The notes beneath the pieces were generated by a model, which saw only the letters and a list, made by a program, of their open reading frames with translations, did no database searches and had not been told where the DNA came from. Source: Thermoplasmata archaeon (GTDB lineage Archaea; Thermoplasmatota; Thermoplasmata; Methanomassiliicoccales; Methanomethylophilaceae). From it: a stretch of DNA of 64,000 bases. The stretch lies in NCBI GenBank assembly GCA_015063165.1, contig SUSZ01000001.1, positions 1-64,000 of the forward strand, written 5' to 3'. Shown one piece after another: positions 35,919 to 45,175 of this stretch; the first letter of the stretch is position 1, and the number at the start of each line of letters is the position of its first letter. The position numbers and the translations under genes are program-made.

Positions 35919-36632
35919 TCAAGCTTCCCACGGGAGATCCCACTCCCAGGGGCGGATGACCTCGGTGTACATGGCCAGACCGACAACGGCTCCCTCCGCT
36001 CCGGCTTCGGACAGTATCCTGGCGTCCTCGAACGAGGTGACGCCTCCGGACGCGATGACCTTGCAGGGGCATCTGGAGATGAAGTCCCTGGCCTGGCATG
36101 CGTCTATGCCCTTCCTCTGGCCTTCCACATCCACGTTGGTGTTCAGGACGGCCGCGAGAGGGAGGCCCTCTATGCGCTCGAACATGTCCTGGACGGTGAG
36201 CTCGGCGGCCTCCTGCCATCCCTTGACGGCGATGCGGCCTCCCTTAGTGTCCATCGAGAGCACTATCTTATCGGGGAAATCGTCGGCCATCTCCGCGAGC
36301 CAGTCGGGATCCTTGACGGCCTTCGTGCCGACTATGACGCGGTCGATCCCGGCGCATACAAGGTCTTCGACTGTCTCCCTGGACCTGATCCCTCCGCCTA
36401 TCTCCACGGGGACGCCGCACTCTTCGGCGATCCTCTTGAAGACCGGCAGGTTGCCCTCCTTTCCGAAGGCTCCGTCGAGGTCCACGAGGTGGAGGTACCT
36501 GGCTCCCTTCTCGATCCACATCTCCGCCACGGAGACGGGGTCGGGCATGACTATCTGCTGGCTTCCGGGGACTCCTCCCACGAGCTGGACGACCTGGTGG
36601 TCCATCACGTCGACTGCGGGTATGACCCTCAT
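35919..36632 (-). CDS. hisA: ProFAR isomerase
   Basis: This 237-residue TIM barrel isomerises ProFAR to PRFAR. It begins MRVIPAVDVMDHQVVQLVGG, with the catalytic Asp near residue 8. The second catalytic Asp appears in LSMDTKGG (about 127), and the phosphate loops are IGGGIRS and ASGGVTS. Its ATG overlaps the hisH stop. The short ending after the last helix is normal. Confidence 0.95.
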   Translation of the reverse strand: MRVIPAVDVMDHQVVQLVGGVPGSQQIVMPDPVSVAEMWIEKGARYLHLVDLDGAFGKEGNLPVFKRIAEECGVPVEIGGGIRSRETVEDLVCAGIDRVIVGTKAVKDPDWLAEMADDFPDKIVLSMDTKGGRIAVKGWQEAAELTVQDMFERIEGLPLAAVLNTNVDVEGQRKGIDACQARDFISRCPCKVIASGGVTSFEDARILSEAGAEGAVVGLAMYTEVIRPWEWDLPWEA

Positions 36633-37234
36633 ATCTGACCCTCTGCGAATGAGATGAAGTTCTGGAGGACCTTCTTTCCGGTGGCGCTGCTCTTCTCGGG
36701 GTGGAACTGGGTGCCGTAGACGTTGCCCTTCCTGAAGAAGGAGGCGAACTCCCTGCCGTCGTACTCGGTCTTCCCGATGCAGACGCCGGGATCGTCGGGG
36801 CATCCGCAGTAGCTGTGGACGAAGTAGAACATGCGGTCGTCCACGCCGTCGAACAGGGGGTCTTCGGTGACGACCTCGTTCCATCCCATGTGGGGGAGGA
36901 CCTTGGCCTGCATCATCCTGACCCTGCCGGGATAGTACCCTATTCCCGGGTTGGAGCCTTCCTCGCTGCCCTCGAACAGTATCTGCATCCCTATGCATAT
37001 GCCGAGAGCGGGGGTTCCGGACTCCAGCTTGGAGACGATCTCGTCCCTGTACGGGAGGAGCTTCCGCATGGTCCTGTCGAACGCTCCGACTCCGGGGAAC
37101 ACTATGCACTCGGCGTCCCTGAGCTTGGACATGTCGGAGATGACCTCGACCTCCGCTCCGCATCTCTCGAGGGACCTGCATATGGAGTAGAGGTTTCCGA
37201 CGCCGTAGTCGGTGACCGTTATCTTCAGCGGCAT
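36629..37234 (-). CDS. hisH: Imidazole glycerol phosphate synthase, glutaminase subunit
   Basis: This class I amidotransferase has 201 residues. The nucleophile Cys is in PALGICIGMQ (about 80), and the His and Glu of the triad are in YGTQFHPEKS (about 180). It supplies ammonia to HisF. Its start overlaps the end of hisC by 10 bases and its stop overlaps the hisA start, so it is translationally coupled to both. Confidence 0.95.
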   Translation of the reverse strand: MPLKITVTDYGVGNLYSICRSLERCGAEVEVISDMSKLRDAECIVFPGVGAFDRTMRKLLPYRDEIVSKLESGTPALGICIGMQILFEGSEEGSNPGIGYYPGRVRMMQAKVLPHMGWNEVVTEDPLFDGVDDRMFYFVHSYCGCPDDPGVCIGKTEYDGREFASFFRKGNVYGTQFHPEKSSATGKKVLQNFISFAEGQI

Positions 37235-38280
37235 GCCGCGATCACCTCCTCCATCCTGTCCAGAAGCAGCTTGTTCTGCTCCGCGGTGCCGACGGTAGTC
37301 CTGACGCAGTTCTCGGTCCTGCGCTTGGCTCCGAAATCGCGGATGAGTATGCCCCTCTCCTTGAGCCCGGAGACGAGCTCGGCGTGGTCTATGGGGGATC
37401 TGGCCATTATGAAGTTGGAATCCGAAGGGAAGGGCTCGAACCCGAGCTTCTTCAGCCCGGCGGAGAGCAGGGGCCTCTGCTCCCTGACCATCGCGACGCT
37501 CCTACTGATGAAGTCCTGGTCCTTGACGGCCGCTAGAGCCGCTCCCTCGCTTATCATGTTCAGCGAGTAGGGGATCTTGATGCACATCATCATCTCGGCC
37601 AGCTTGAGGTTGGTCGCCGCGTATCCCACGCGGAGGGCGGCCATGGCGTAGGCTTTGGAGAATGTCCTGAGGACGACGAGGTTGTCGAACTCGTTCACCC
37701 TGCGGATCATGGAGCCTTCCGCGTACTCGGCGTATGCCTCGTCGACGACGACGATCCCGTCGAAGCGGGAGAGGACCTCCTCGATGTCCTTCTGCCTGAA
37801 GCAGTTCCCTGTGGGGTTGTTCGGGGAGGGCATGATGGCGATCTTGGCGTCCTGCCTGGCGATCGCGTCGACGTCAAGTTGGAAGTCCTCGGTGAGGTCG
37901 ACCTCGGCCACGCTTCCGCCGTTCAGCTTGACGAAGTAGTCGTACAGGGTGTACGAGGGGACCGGGACCACGCTGCGGTCTCCCCAGCCCATGAATGTCT
38001 TGAATGTTATGTCCAGAAGCTCGTCGGACCCGTTTCCGGCTATTATGTTGTCCGCCTGGAGGCCGTACAGCTCGCCCAGAGCCTCCCTCAGGCCGTCCGA
38101 GTAGGTGTTCGGGTACAGGTCTAGGCTCCACTTCCCCTCGGCCAGATACCTGGTGGCGGCGGGGTTGGAGCCGAGGACGTTGGTGTTGGTGTCCAGCCTG
38201 AGCTCTCCGTGGAGCTTCGGGTTGTAGTACTTCTGGAATCCCCTGGTGGTCTCTCTCATCAGATTGCGGTCGACCTGCAT
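37225..38280 (-). CDS. hisC: Histidinol-phosphate aminotransferase
   Basis: This fold-type I PLP enzyme has 351 residues. The PLP-binding Lys lies in RTFSKAYAMAALRVGYA (about 206-222), PSPNNPTGN is the substrate-binding loop, and VDEAYAEY holds the Asp that contacts the PLP ring. It converts imidazole acetol phosphate to histidinol phosphate. The start is the base next to the hisG stop region, so it belongs to the hisG-C-H-A operon. Confidence 0.94.
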   Translation of the reverse strand: MQVDRNLMRETTRGFQKYYNPKLHGELRLDTNTNVLGSNPAATRYLAEGKWSLDLYPNTYSDGLREALGELYGLQADNIIAGNGSDELLDITFKTFMGWGDRSVVPVPSYTLYDYFVKLNGGSVAEVDLTEDFQLDVDAIARQDAKIAIMPSPNNPTGNCFRQKDIEEVLSRFDGIVVVDEAYAEYAEGSMIRRVNEFDNLVVLRTFSKAYAMAALRVGYAATNLKLAEMMMCIKIPYSLNMISEGAALAAVKDQDFISRSVAMVREQRPLLSAGLKKLGFEPFPSDSNFIMARSPIDHAELVSGLKERGILIRDFGAKRRTENCVRTTVGTAEQNKLLLDRMEEVIAACR

Positions 38281-38281
38281 C

Positions 38282-39145
38282 TCAGTCCACCTGCCTCTCG
38301 ATGGGCATCGTGAGTATTCCCTTGGCTCCGATCTTCTTGAGCTCGGAGATCACACGATACACCTCGGTGGCATCGATGACTGCGTGTACTGCTGCGAATC
38401 CGCTGTTCCCTGCGAGGGGGATCACTGTGGGGCCTTCCAGGCCGGGGATGATCTCCTCCACCTTGTCCAGAACCGACTTCGGGACGTTGGCCATGAGATA
38501 CTTCTTGTTCTCGGCCCTGAGGACGCTGTAGATGGAGCTGGCGATCTCGTCGATCTCGGCCTTGTTGGTCTCGAGGGCGGCCTTGCTGGAGATGATGGCT
38601 GCCTGGGACTCGACGATAGTGCCGATCTCCACCAGCCTGTTCATCTTCAAGGTGGAACCGGTGGAAACGAGGTCGACGATGTAGTCGGAAACGCCCAGAT
38701 AGGGCATGATCTCGGCCGCTCCGGATACGACGATGACGCTGACGTTCTTTCCGAGCGAGTCGAAGTACTTCTTGGTGATCTTCGGGAAGGATGTGGCTAT
38801 CCTGCTCCCGTCCTTGATGTCCTTGACGTCCCTGATGGATGATCCCTCGGGAACGGCCACGGAGAGGCGGCAGAATCCGAACTGCAGGTCCAGGACGTCG
38901 ACGAGGTCGTAGCCGGATTCGGCGACCTGGTCCAGGCCGGTGATCCCTACGTCGATGGCTCCCCTCTCTATGAACTCGGGGATGTCCTGCGCGCGCACGA
39001 ACATGATCTCGACATCCTGGTTGCTGGCTTTGATGTACAGCTTCCTGCCGATGTCGTCTCCGAGCTCGATGCCTGCTTTCACCAGGAGCTCGATGGTCTT
39101 CTCGTTCAACCTTCCTTTGTTTGGGACTCCGAATCTAAGCGTCAT
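38282..39145 (-). CDS. hisG: ATP phosphoribosyltransferase, long form
   Basis: First and feedback-controlled enzyme of histidine synthesis. The 287-residue length includes the C-terminal ACT-like regulatory domain (about 210-287), so it is the HisZ-independent form. Catalytic landmarks are VPNKGRL (N-terminus), GITGLDQV, and the PRPP loop DLVSTGSTLKMN (about 173). The start MTLRFGVPN at 39145 is the conserved one. A TATA box on the minus strand at 39181-39192 (CTTATTTATGTG) gives a short leader. It opens the histidine cluster. Confidence 0.94.
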   Translation of the reverse strand: MTLRFGVPNKGRLNEKTIELLVKAGIELGDDIGRKLYIKASNQDVEIMFVRAQDIPEFIERGAIDVGITGLDQVAESGYDLVDVLDLQFGFCRLSVAVPEGSSIRDVKDIKDGSRIATSFPKITKKYFDSLGKNVSVIVVSGAAEIMPYLGVSDYIVDLVSTGSTLKMNRLVEIGTIVESQAAIISSKAALETNKAEIDEIASSIYSVLRAENKKYLMANVPKSVLDKVEEIIPGLEGPTVIPLAGNSGFAAVHAVIDATEVYRVISELKKIGAKGILTMPIERQVD

Positions 39146-39180
39146 AGGAATGCTCCGACAGTCGGTTCGTATAATAGGCA

Positions 39181-39222
39181 CATAAATAAGTCTGTTGTCG
39201 ACCTAGGACAGATATTTATAAT
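39181..39222. promoter_or_regulatory. Divergent promoters of hisG and the acyl-CoA ligase gene
   Basis: Two A/T-rich boxes lie in the 103-base gap: CTTATTTATG on the minus strand for hisG (39181-39192) and ATATTTATAATTAC on the plus strand for the ligase (about 39210-39222). Both are correctly spaced for short or leaderless transcripts. Confidence 0.5.
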
Positions 39223-39248
39223 TACAAGATGCGTAAATGGGGACGTAG

Positions 39249-40868
39249 ATGCCAGAACAGTCCTTCGAGGTCCCTGAACTCACGATTTACGAGATTCTCA
39301 GGGAGGCAGCCACCGAGAAGCCAGAAAGCCCCGCGCTTTCCTACCTTGGGAAGAGGATGAGCTACGGAGAGCTTCTCGACATGGTGGACTCCGTCTCCGG
39401 GTTGCTTTCGGACAGCGGAGTCGAGAGCGGCGACGCGGTCGTCGTAGGCCTCCACAACTGCCCCGAAGCCGTCATAGCGCTGTATGCGGCGAACAGGATC
39501 GGAGCGGTCGCCGTGATGGTCCATCCGCTCTCATCCAAGGAGGACATATCCAAGTGCCTGAAGGACAACGGGTGCAAGGTCGCCTTCGTGAACGGCGTCT
39601 GCGCCCTCAGATTCCTCCAGTCGATCCCCCAGGGGATGCGCTGCAGCGTCGTGCTCGTTCCGGCCCCAGGAGAGAACGGCGACATACCCAAGACTGTAAA
39701 CTGGAACGATTTCATTTCGAAGAGGCGCGAAGCGGCCCCTTACGAGCGCGTCTGCTCCCCGGAGGCTCCTGCCGCCATCCTCTACACCGGAGGCACCACC
39801 GGGACCAGCAAGGGGGCGGTCATCTCGAGCATCACGTTCAACGCGTCCGCGATCGGGATGAAGGTCGCGTCCGGCCTGGACGAGAACGGCCAGAAGATGC
39901 TTTCCGTCCTGCCGCTGTTCCACGGCTTCGGCCTGTGCACCGGAGTCCACCTGCCCGTTACCCAGAGGATCGAGGCCGTCCTGATACCGCGCTTCACCCC
40001 CGAGTCAGTGGCCAAGGTCCTTTTCATGGAGCACCCCAGCGTCATCTTCGGGGTGCCCACCATTTTCGAGAAGATGCTCGAGAGAGGGATCCCCGACGGG
40101 ATGGACCTCTCCTTCCTCGCCGGCCTGTTCTGCGGCGGGGACGCCATGCCCCCCAGCATGAAGCGCAACGTCGACCGCATGCTGGCCGAGCATGGGTGCA
40201 AGACGAGGATCAGGATCGGATACGGATGCACCGAGTGCCTCTCCGCGGTCACCATCACCCCGGAGAACGAGGAGCGCGAGAACAGCGTCGGAACCCCTCT
40301 GCCCGGATGCGAGATCTGCATCATGCCAATCGAGGGGCAGCCCTCCGAGAACGGAGAGGGAGAGGTCTGCGTCAGGGGCCCTGTCGTCATGAACTGGTAC
40401 CTGAACCAGCCCGAGGAGACCGCCAAGGTCCTTCGCAAGCACAGCGATGGAAAGGTCTGGCTCCACACCGGCGACGTAGGAAGGATCGACGAGGACGGCT
40501 CGCTCATCTTCGAGAGGAGGCTCAAGCGCATCATAATCACCTCGGGATACAACGTCTACCCCAGCGAGCTGGAGAGATGCCTTGATTCCGACCCCAGGGT
40601 CAAGGCGTCCTGCGTCGTAGGAATACCCGACGGTATCCGCGTGGCCAGCGTGAAGGCGTTCATCATCCTGAAGGACGGAGTGGAGAAGTCCGTGGACACC
40701 CTCGACCACATCAGGGCCCGCCTCACCGAGATGATCCCCACGTACGCCGTGCCTCGCGAGTTCGAGTTCCTGGACTCCTTCCCGCAGACCCTGTTCGGGA
40801 AGGTCTCGTACAGGTCCCTGGAGAACGGGGATTTCAACGGGTTCGCCCTGGACAAGATCGCCCTGTGA
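39249..40868 (+). CDS. AMP-forming acyl-CoA synthetase family protein
   Basis: The 539-residue protein has the adenylate-forming fold. The phosphate loop is YTGGTTGTSKGA (about 179-190), the GYGCTECLS block lies near 325, the HTGDVGRIDEDG hinge motif near 410 and the C-terminal Lys in FGKVSYRS near 518. It should activate a carboxylic acid to the acyl adenylate and then a CoA thioester. The substrate (short-, medium- or long-chain, or aryl) cannot be told from sequence. It is monocistronic and divergent from hisG. Confidence 0.88.
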   Translation: MPEQSFEVPELTIYEILREAATEKPESPALSYLGKRMSYGELLDMVDSVSGLLSDSGVESGDAVVVGLHNCPEAVIALYAANRIGAVAVMVHPLSSKEDISKCLKDNGCKVAFVNGVCALRFLQSIPQGMRCSVVLVPAPGENGDIPKTVNWNDFISKRREAAPYERVCSPEAPAAILYTGGTTGTSKGAVISSITFNASAIGMKVASGLDENGQKMLSVLPLFHGFGLCTGVHLPVTQRIEAVLIPRFTPESVAKVLFMEHPSVIFGVPTIFEKMLERGIPDGMDLSFLAGLFCGGDAMPPSMKRNVDRMLAEHGCKTRIRIGYGCTECLSAVTITPENEERENSVGTPLPGCEICIMPIEGQPSENGEGEVCVRGPVVMNWYLNQPEETAKVLRKHSDGKVWLHTGDVGRIDEDGSLIFERRLKRIIITSGYNVYPSELERCLDSDPRVKASCVVGIPDGIRVASVKAFIILKDGVEKSVDTLDHIRARLTEMIPTYAVPREFEFLDSFPQTLFGKVSYRSLENGDFNGFALDKIAL

Positions 40869-41064
40869 CCGCGAGGAACCTCTCGTCGGGCTCCATCGGG
40901 ACGTTCGTGAGTCATCAGAAAGATTGACAGCAGGTCGCGGCGGCATCATTGCGCGCTACATCGTTTCCAGGTCGAACATATGTGCCAGATTGCCTGACAC
41001 GGTCCTGAGCGTCACGCAAGGAGCCGCACGTTCCTTCGAAATTTTTAACAGCAATGAGAGAAGA

Positions 41065-41082
41065 CCGGGGCGAAGACCCCGG
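41065..41082 (-). terminator. Terminator of asd
   Basis: A perfect 6-bp stem CCGGGG/CCCCGG (41065-41070 with 41077-41082) follows the asd stop on the minus strand, with a T-rich tract about 20 bases further on. The 222-base gap to the ligase gene shows nothing else. Confidence 0.65.
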
Positions 41083-41090
41083 AAATGATT

Positions 41091-42152
41091 TCAGAGGATT
41101 CCCTTGGCCTTTGCGAGCTCCGCGTTGAGAACGGAGCCTCCCGCGCCGCCCCTGAGGGTGTTGTGGGACATGACGAAGGCCTTGTAGTATCCGTTGCTCT
41201 GCCTGAGCCTTCCGACGGTGGAGGCCATCCCTCTTGCGCGGGCGGGGGTCCCGGCCATGGCATCGAAGGCGGGCTGGGGCCTGTTCTCCTCGGACCTGAC
41301 GATGACGGGCTGGTCGGGAGCGGACGGGAGTCCGAACTTTTGGGGCTCGCCGCGGAACTCGGAGAGGGCCTTGGACATCTCCTCGAGAGTGGGCTGGGCC
41401 TCCAGGTCCAGGACGAGGGACTCGAGGTGCCCGTCGACGACGGGGACCCTGGCGCAGTTGGCCATGACCTTGAATCCGGCGTAGTTGAAGCGCTTATCGG
41501 AGTAGGTTCCGAGCATCTTCGCGAGCTCGCTCTCCATCTTCTCCTCCTCGTGGCTGATGAAGGGGACGACGTTCCCGACCGCGTCCAGCGAGGGGACTCC
41601 GGGGTATCCTGCGCCGGAGAGGGCCTGATAGGTGGAGACGAACACCTGCTTGAGGCCGAAAGCCTTGTCGAGAGCGACGAGGGGCAGCGCGATGCCGGTG
41701 GAGGAGCAGTTCGCGTTGGTGACGATGTATCCTCCGTCCTTGTAGGTGGACTGGTCCTTGATGGACTCGAAGTGATCGGGGTTGACCTCAGGAATGAGGA
41801 TGGGGACGTTAGGGTCCATCCTGTGGGAGCCTGCATTGGTGAAGACCGCGACACCGGCGCCAGCGAGATCGGTCTCGGTGGGGCCCGCGAGGTCGGAGGG
41901 GATTCCGCTGAACGCGATCCTGCAGTTCTTCGAGATCTTCTTGATGTCCATGACCTCGATCGTCCTGTCCATGGTGTCGTCGAGATAAACGTGGTCCCTT
42001 ACCTTGAGGACATCGCGGAGCTTCTTGCCCTGAGACCTCTCCGATGCATAAAGGCCCTCTATCTCGAAATACGGATGGTCCTCCAGCATCTGGATGAATC
42101 TCTGACCGATCATCCCAGTGGCTCCGAGGACCGCAACGCTAATCTTGCTCAT
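41091..42152 (-). CDS. asd: Aspartate-semialdehyde dehydrogenase
   Basis: The 353-residue enzyme reduces aspartyl phosphate to aspartate semialdehyde for lysine, threonine and methionine synthesis. It belongs to the archaeal/fungal type. GATGMIGQRF is the NADP loop (about 9-18). The catalytic Cys lies in VTNANCSSTGI (about 148), and a RVPVVDGHLES block near 245 matches the substrate-binding region. A strong TATA region at 42193-42210 on the minus strand precedes it. Confidence 0.93.
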   Translation of the reverse strand: MSKISVAVLGATGMIGQRFIQMLEDHPYFEIEGLYASERSQGKKLRDVLKVRDHVYLDDTMDRTIEVMDIKKISKNCRIAFSGIPSDLAGPTETDLAGAGVAVFTNAGSHRMDPNVPILIPEVNPDHFESIKDQSTYKDGGYIVTNANCSSTGIALPLVALDKAFGLKQVFVSTYQALSGAGYPGVPSLDAVGNVVPFISHEEEKMESELAKMLGTYSDKRFNYAGFKVMANCARVPVVDGHLESLVLDLEAQPTLEEMSKALSEFRGEPQKFGLPSAPDQPVIVRSEENRPQPAFDAMAGTPARARGMASTVGRLRQSNGYYKAFVMSHNTLRGGAGGSVLNAELAKAKGIL

Positions 42153-42513
42153 TTAATGGCACATCCTGTTGATGAGAGGCGTGAATCACGGACTTTAATA
42201 AATATATATTGAGCGAAATAGAGGATTATCTTCCATTCCGACGAAGGAAAACCGGCCGAGGACCACTTCGGAGAACGGACGAAAATCCTCGCCTTGTCCC
42301 TTCTGTGAGCGCATGGCATGCCGGCCTTTCGAAAAGCCATGCGCATATTTTTATATCGACCAATGGGTGATTTGAATACTTAAAAAACGATAGACACATT
42401 CCCTTCCCAGAAGCATGCCCTCCGCCTGTCACGCAGACGGTGGCATCGATGTGCTGGACCACGAGATTTCGGAGGAAGTTTCGAAACTAGTCATGTGAAA
42501 CGGAGAGAACCAG
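42153..42513. promoter_or_regulatory. Divergent intergenic region with operator-like palindromes
   Basis: No gene was found in these 361 bases. The asd promoter lies at 42193-42210 (minus). For the plus-strand gene at 42514 there is a perfect 9-bp inverted repeat (42309-42317 with 42336-42344, GCGCATGGC/GCCATGCGC) directly against a TATA-like ATATTTTTATATCG (42345-42358). A perfect 12-bp palindrome AGTTTCGAAACT lies at 42477-42488, followed by a GGAGAG ribosome site. The leader would be about 130 bases. Confidence 0.5.
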
Positions 42514-45039
42514 ATGGACGTAAGATTAGAACTCCCCCTGCTCAAGTGCACCGGCTGCGGCGCATGCGCCAACATATGCCCTTCCAACGCGATCACGATG
42601 GAGCTCAGGCAGTCCGGATTCGGAAGCGGATTCAGATACCCCGAGGTGGACAACGACAAGTGCGTCGAGTGCGGAAGGTGCGTCAGGACCTGTCCCGTCC
42701 TGCATCCGGACTATTCCGGAGCCAAGCCCCCCGAGGCGTATTCCGTCAAATGCCCGGAGTACCAGCGGGAATGCGCATCCGGAGGAGTCTTCGGCGCCCT
42801 CGCTTATCATTTCGTCAAGAACGGAGGAGGGGTCTGCGGAGCCGCCTTCGACGAGGAGTTCAACCTGAAGGAGAGGTACGTCGAAAACGCGGACGACGTG
42901 TTCCCGCTTCTGAAATCGAAGTACGTCCAGTCCGAGCCCGGAGACATCTACGTGCAGGTCGAGAAGGCCCTGGAGACCGGAAAGAAGGTCCTGTTCTGCT
43001 CCACCCCCTGCCAGGTGGCCGGTCTGAAGGCGTTCCTGAGGAACGTCCCCGACAACCTATACTGCGTCGACCTGCTCTGCCGCGGCGTGCCCTCGAACGA
43101 GATCTTCAAACGCTATCTGGACAAGGAGACTAGAGGCAAAGTGGTCTCCGCAGAGTTCCGCAGCAAGCAGATAGGATGGACCACCAGCATGACCCTGGTC
43201 TTCGAGGACGGGGTCGTCAAGCGCATGACCAGGAAGGAGGACCCCTTCATCCGCTACTTCGACAGCTGGGCGGCCCTTCGCGACTCCTGCTACCAGTGCC
43301 AGTTCAACCGCATACCCAGACAGGGGGACATTACAATCGGCGACCACTGGGGCATCGGACCCGAGAAGCGCGACAGGAACGGGGTCAGCATCGTCTACGT
43401 CAACACCGAGAAGGGGAAGGAGCTCCTGAAGATGCTCGAGGAGGACGGCAACTCCGTCGAGACGACCGATTTTAGAGCTTCCACCGTCAGGAACAGAGCC
43501 GTCACCAAGTCGACGGCGAAGCCTTCGCAGTATCCTATCCTCCACGAGACCATCGGACGCATGAGGGTCGTGGATTCGCTGTGGTACGCCGGACTCATCA
43601 AGAAGGACGTGTGCATCGTCGTCATGTCCAACCGCAACTACGGGAACAACCTCACCAACTGGTCCCTGTACCGCGCGGTCAAGAACTTGGGGTACAGCGT
43701 CGTTCTGGTCACCAGGAGAGGGACGCACAACATCTCCCCCATGTTCCGCGGGAGCCCCTATCTGCCGAACGAGACCTACGTCCATGAGGCGTACATGCTC
43801 AACAAGCACTGCAAGGTCTTCATGGTCGGCTGCGACCAGACGTTCGCGCCCATGGGGATCCTGAAGGACAGGTTCACGCTCCTGCCCTGGGTCCGCGGGG
43901 ACAGGTACATGATGTCCTACAGCGCATCCATCGGAAAGACCAGCTACGAAGGAATCCCCGACGAGAGCCTGAGGGAGTACGGCTTCTACCTCAGACGCTT
44001 CGACGCCATATCTGTCAGGGAGACCAGCACCCCTCAGACGATGAAGGAGACCTTCGGCGTGGATGCCGAATGCGTGCTCGATCCCGTATTCCTGACCACC
44101 GCGGAGGAGTACCGCATCCTGTCCGAGAGGAGCAGACCCAAGGCGCCCGAGGGAAGGTACCTCCACTGCTATCTCCTTGACCCGACCCCCGAGAAGATCA
44201 GGGGCGTGAGGGAATACGCCAGGAAGATGGGAATAAGGAAGATCACCTGCGTGCTGAACCAGGGGGACAAGATGGCCATCGAAGGGTTCAGGGTGATCCC
44301 TGCCAAGGTCGAGTACTTCATCCGCCTCCTGGACAACTGCGCCCTGTTCGTCACCGACTCGTTCCACGGCATCTGCATGTCCATCATCCTCAACAAGAAC
44401 TTCTACGCCCTGGGGATAAACGAATCCAGGGGAACCGAGCGCGTCAGGAGCATCCTGGACCACCTCGGCCTGATGGACAGATGGTCCTCGAAGGCCGAGC
44501 CGAAGTTCGACGACATCGATTTCGAGCCTGTCAACAAGATCCTGGAAAAGGACATCGCCAGGTCCAGGGAGTGGCTGAGGGCGCATCTCGAAGAAGGCAT
44601 GAAGGCGGACAAGCAGCTGGACGCCTTCGACATGAGCGTCATGACCATGGACCGCGTCGCCAACGGGACGTCCCCCCTGTTCTACGGCCTCACCCTGAAC
44701 TGCAACAGGGACTGCGAGCACTCCCCGGTCTACGACCCCGAGGTCTGCCTGTCGTTCGCGAGGTCGTTCCGCGACGGCGTCGACACCGCCAAGGACCCCG
44801 ACGCGGCCATAGAATGGTTCAAGCGCGCCTGCTACTCCAACGACCAGAACGCGATGCTGGAGCTTCTCGACATGTACCTGGCGATGGACGACCCGAGCGT
44901 CCACAGGGACATAGTCGCCCTGTCCAGATAGCTCGTCGACCTGAGGGAGCCGAAGGTGTATCCGACCGTGCAGAAGCTGTACGAGAACGGAATCGGGGTG
45001 GCGGAAGACAAGGAATGCGCCGCGAAATGGACCAGATGA
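42514..45039 (+). CDS. FrhB-like / polysaccharide pyruvyltransferase / Sel1 fusion with in-frame UAG
   Basis: The 841-residue protein contains, in order: two 4Fe-4S motifs (CTGCGACANICPS about 12-24 and CVECGRCVRTCP about 50-61); an F420-hydrogenase beta-like domain (about 75-340; CSTPCQVAGL, GDITIGDHWG); and a polysaccharide pyruvyltransferase domain (about 365-660; SNRNYGNNLTNW, VGCDQTF, TDSFHG). Sel1-like helices form the C-terminus (about 740-841). An in-frame TAG at 44929-44931 (residue 806) is followed by 35 more codons including the Sel1 motif YENGIGVAEDKECAAKW before TGA. FrhB-pyruvyltransferase pairs are known from surface polysaccharide clusters, so a role in glycan modification is inferred. 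Confidence 0.78.
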
Positions 45040-45143
45040 GCCCACGGGACAGCCCCGTCGAGCCTCGAGCAAGGCCTCGGAGCGCATCTCCTTTCCCGAA
45101 GAGGGGACGGGATAGCCCTGGTCGTCGCGACCTTCCAATCGTA

Positions 45144-45153
45144 GGTTAAAAGA
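45144..45153 (+). promoter_or_regulatory. TATA box of the PLD-helicase operon
   Basis: GGTTAAAAGA lies about 25-30 bases before the ATG at 45176, so the operon probably starts with a nearly leaderless message independent of the gene at 42514. Confidence 0.5.
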
Positions 45154-45175
45154 ACACGCTGATGCATGCGGGCAT

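Noticed and set aside
42226-42462. Minus-strand ORF in the asd-fusion gene intergenic region
   Set aside because: It spans both predicted promoters and the inverted repeat, lacks a ribosome site and has no recognisable product.
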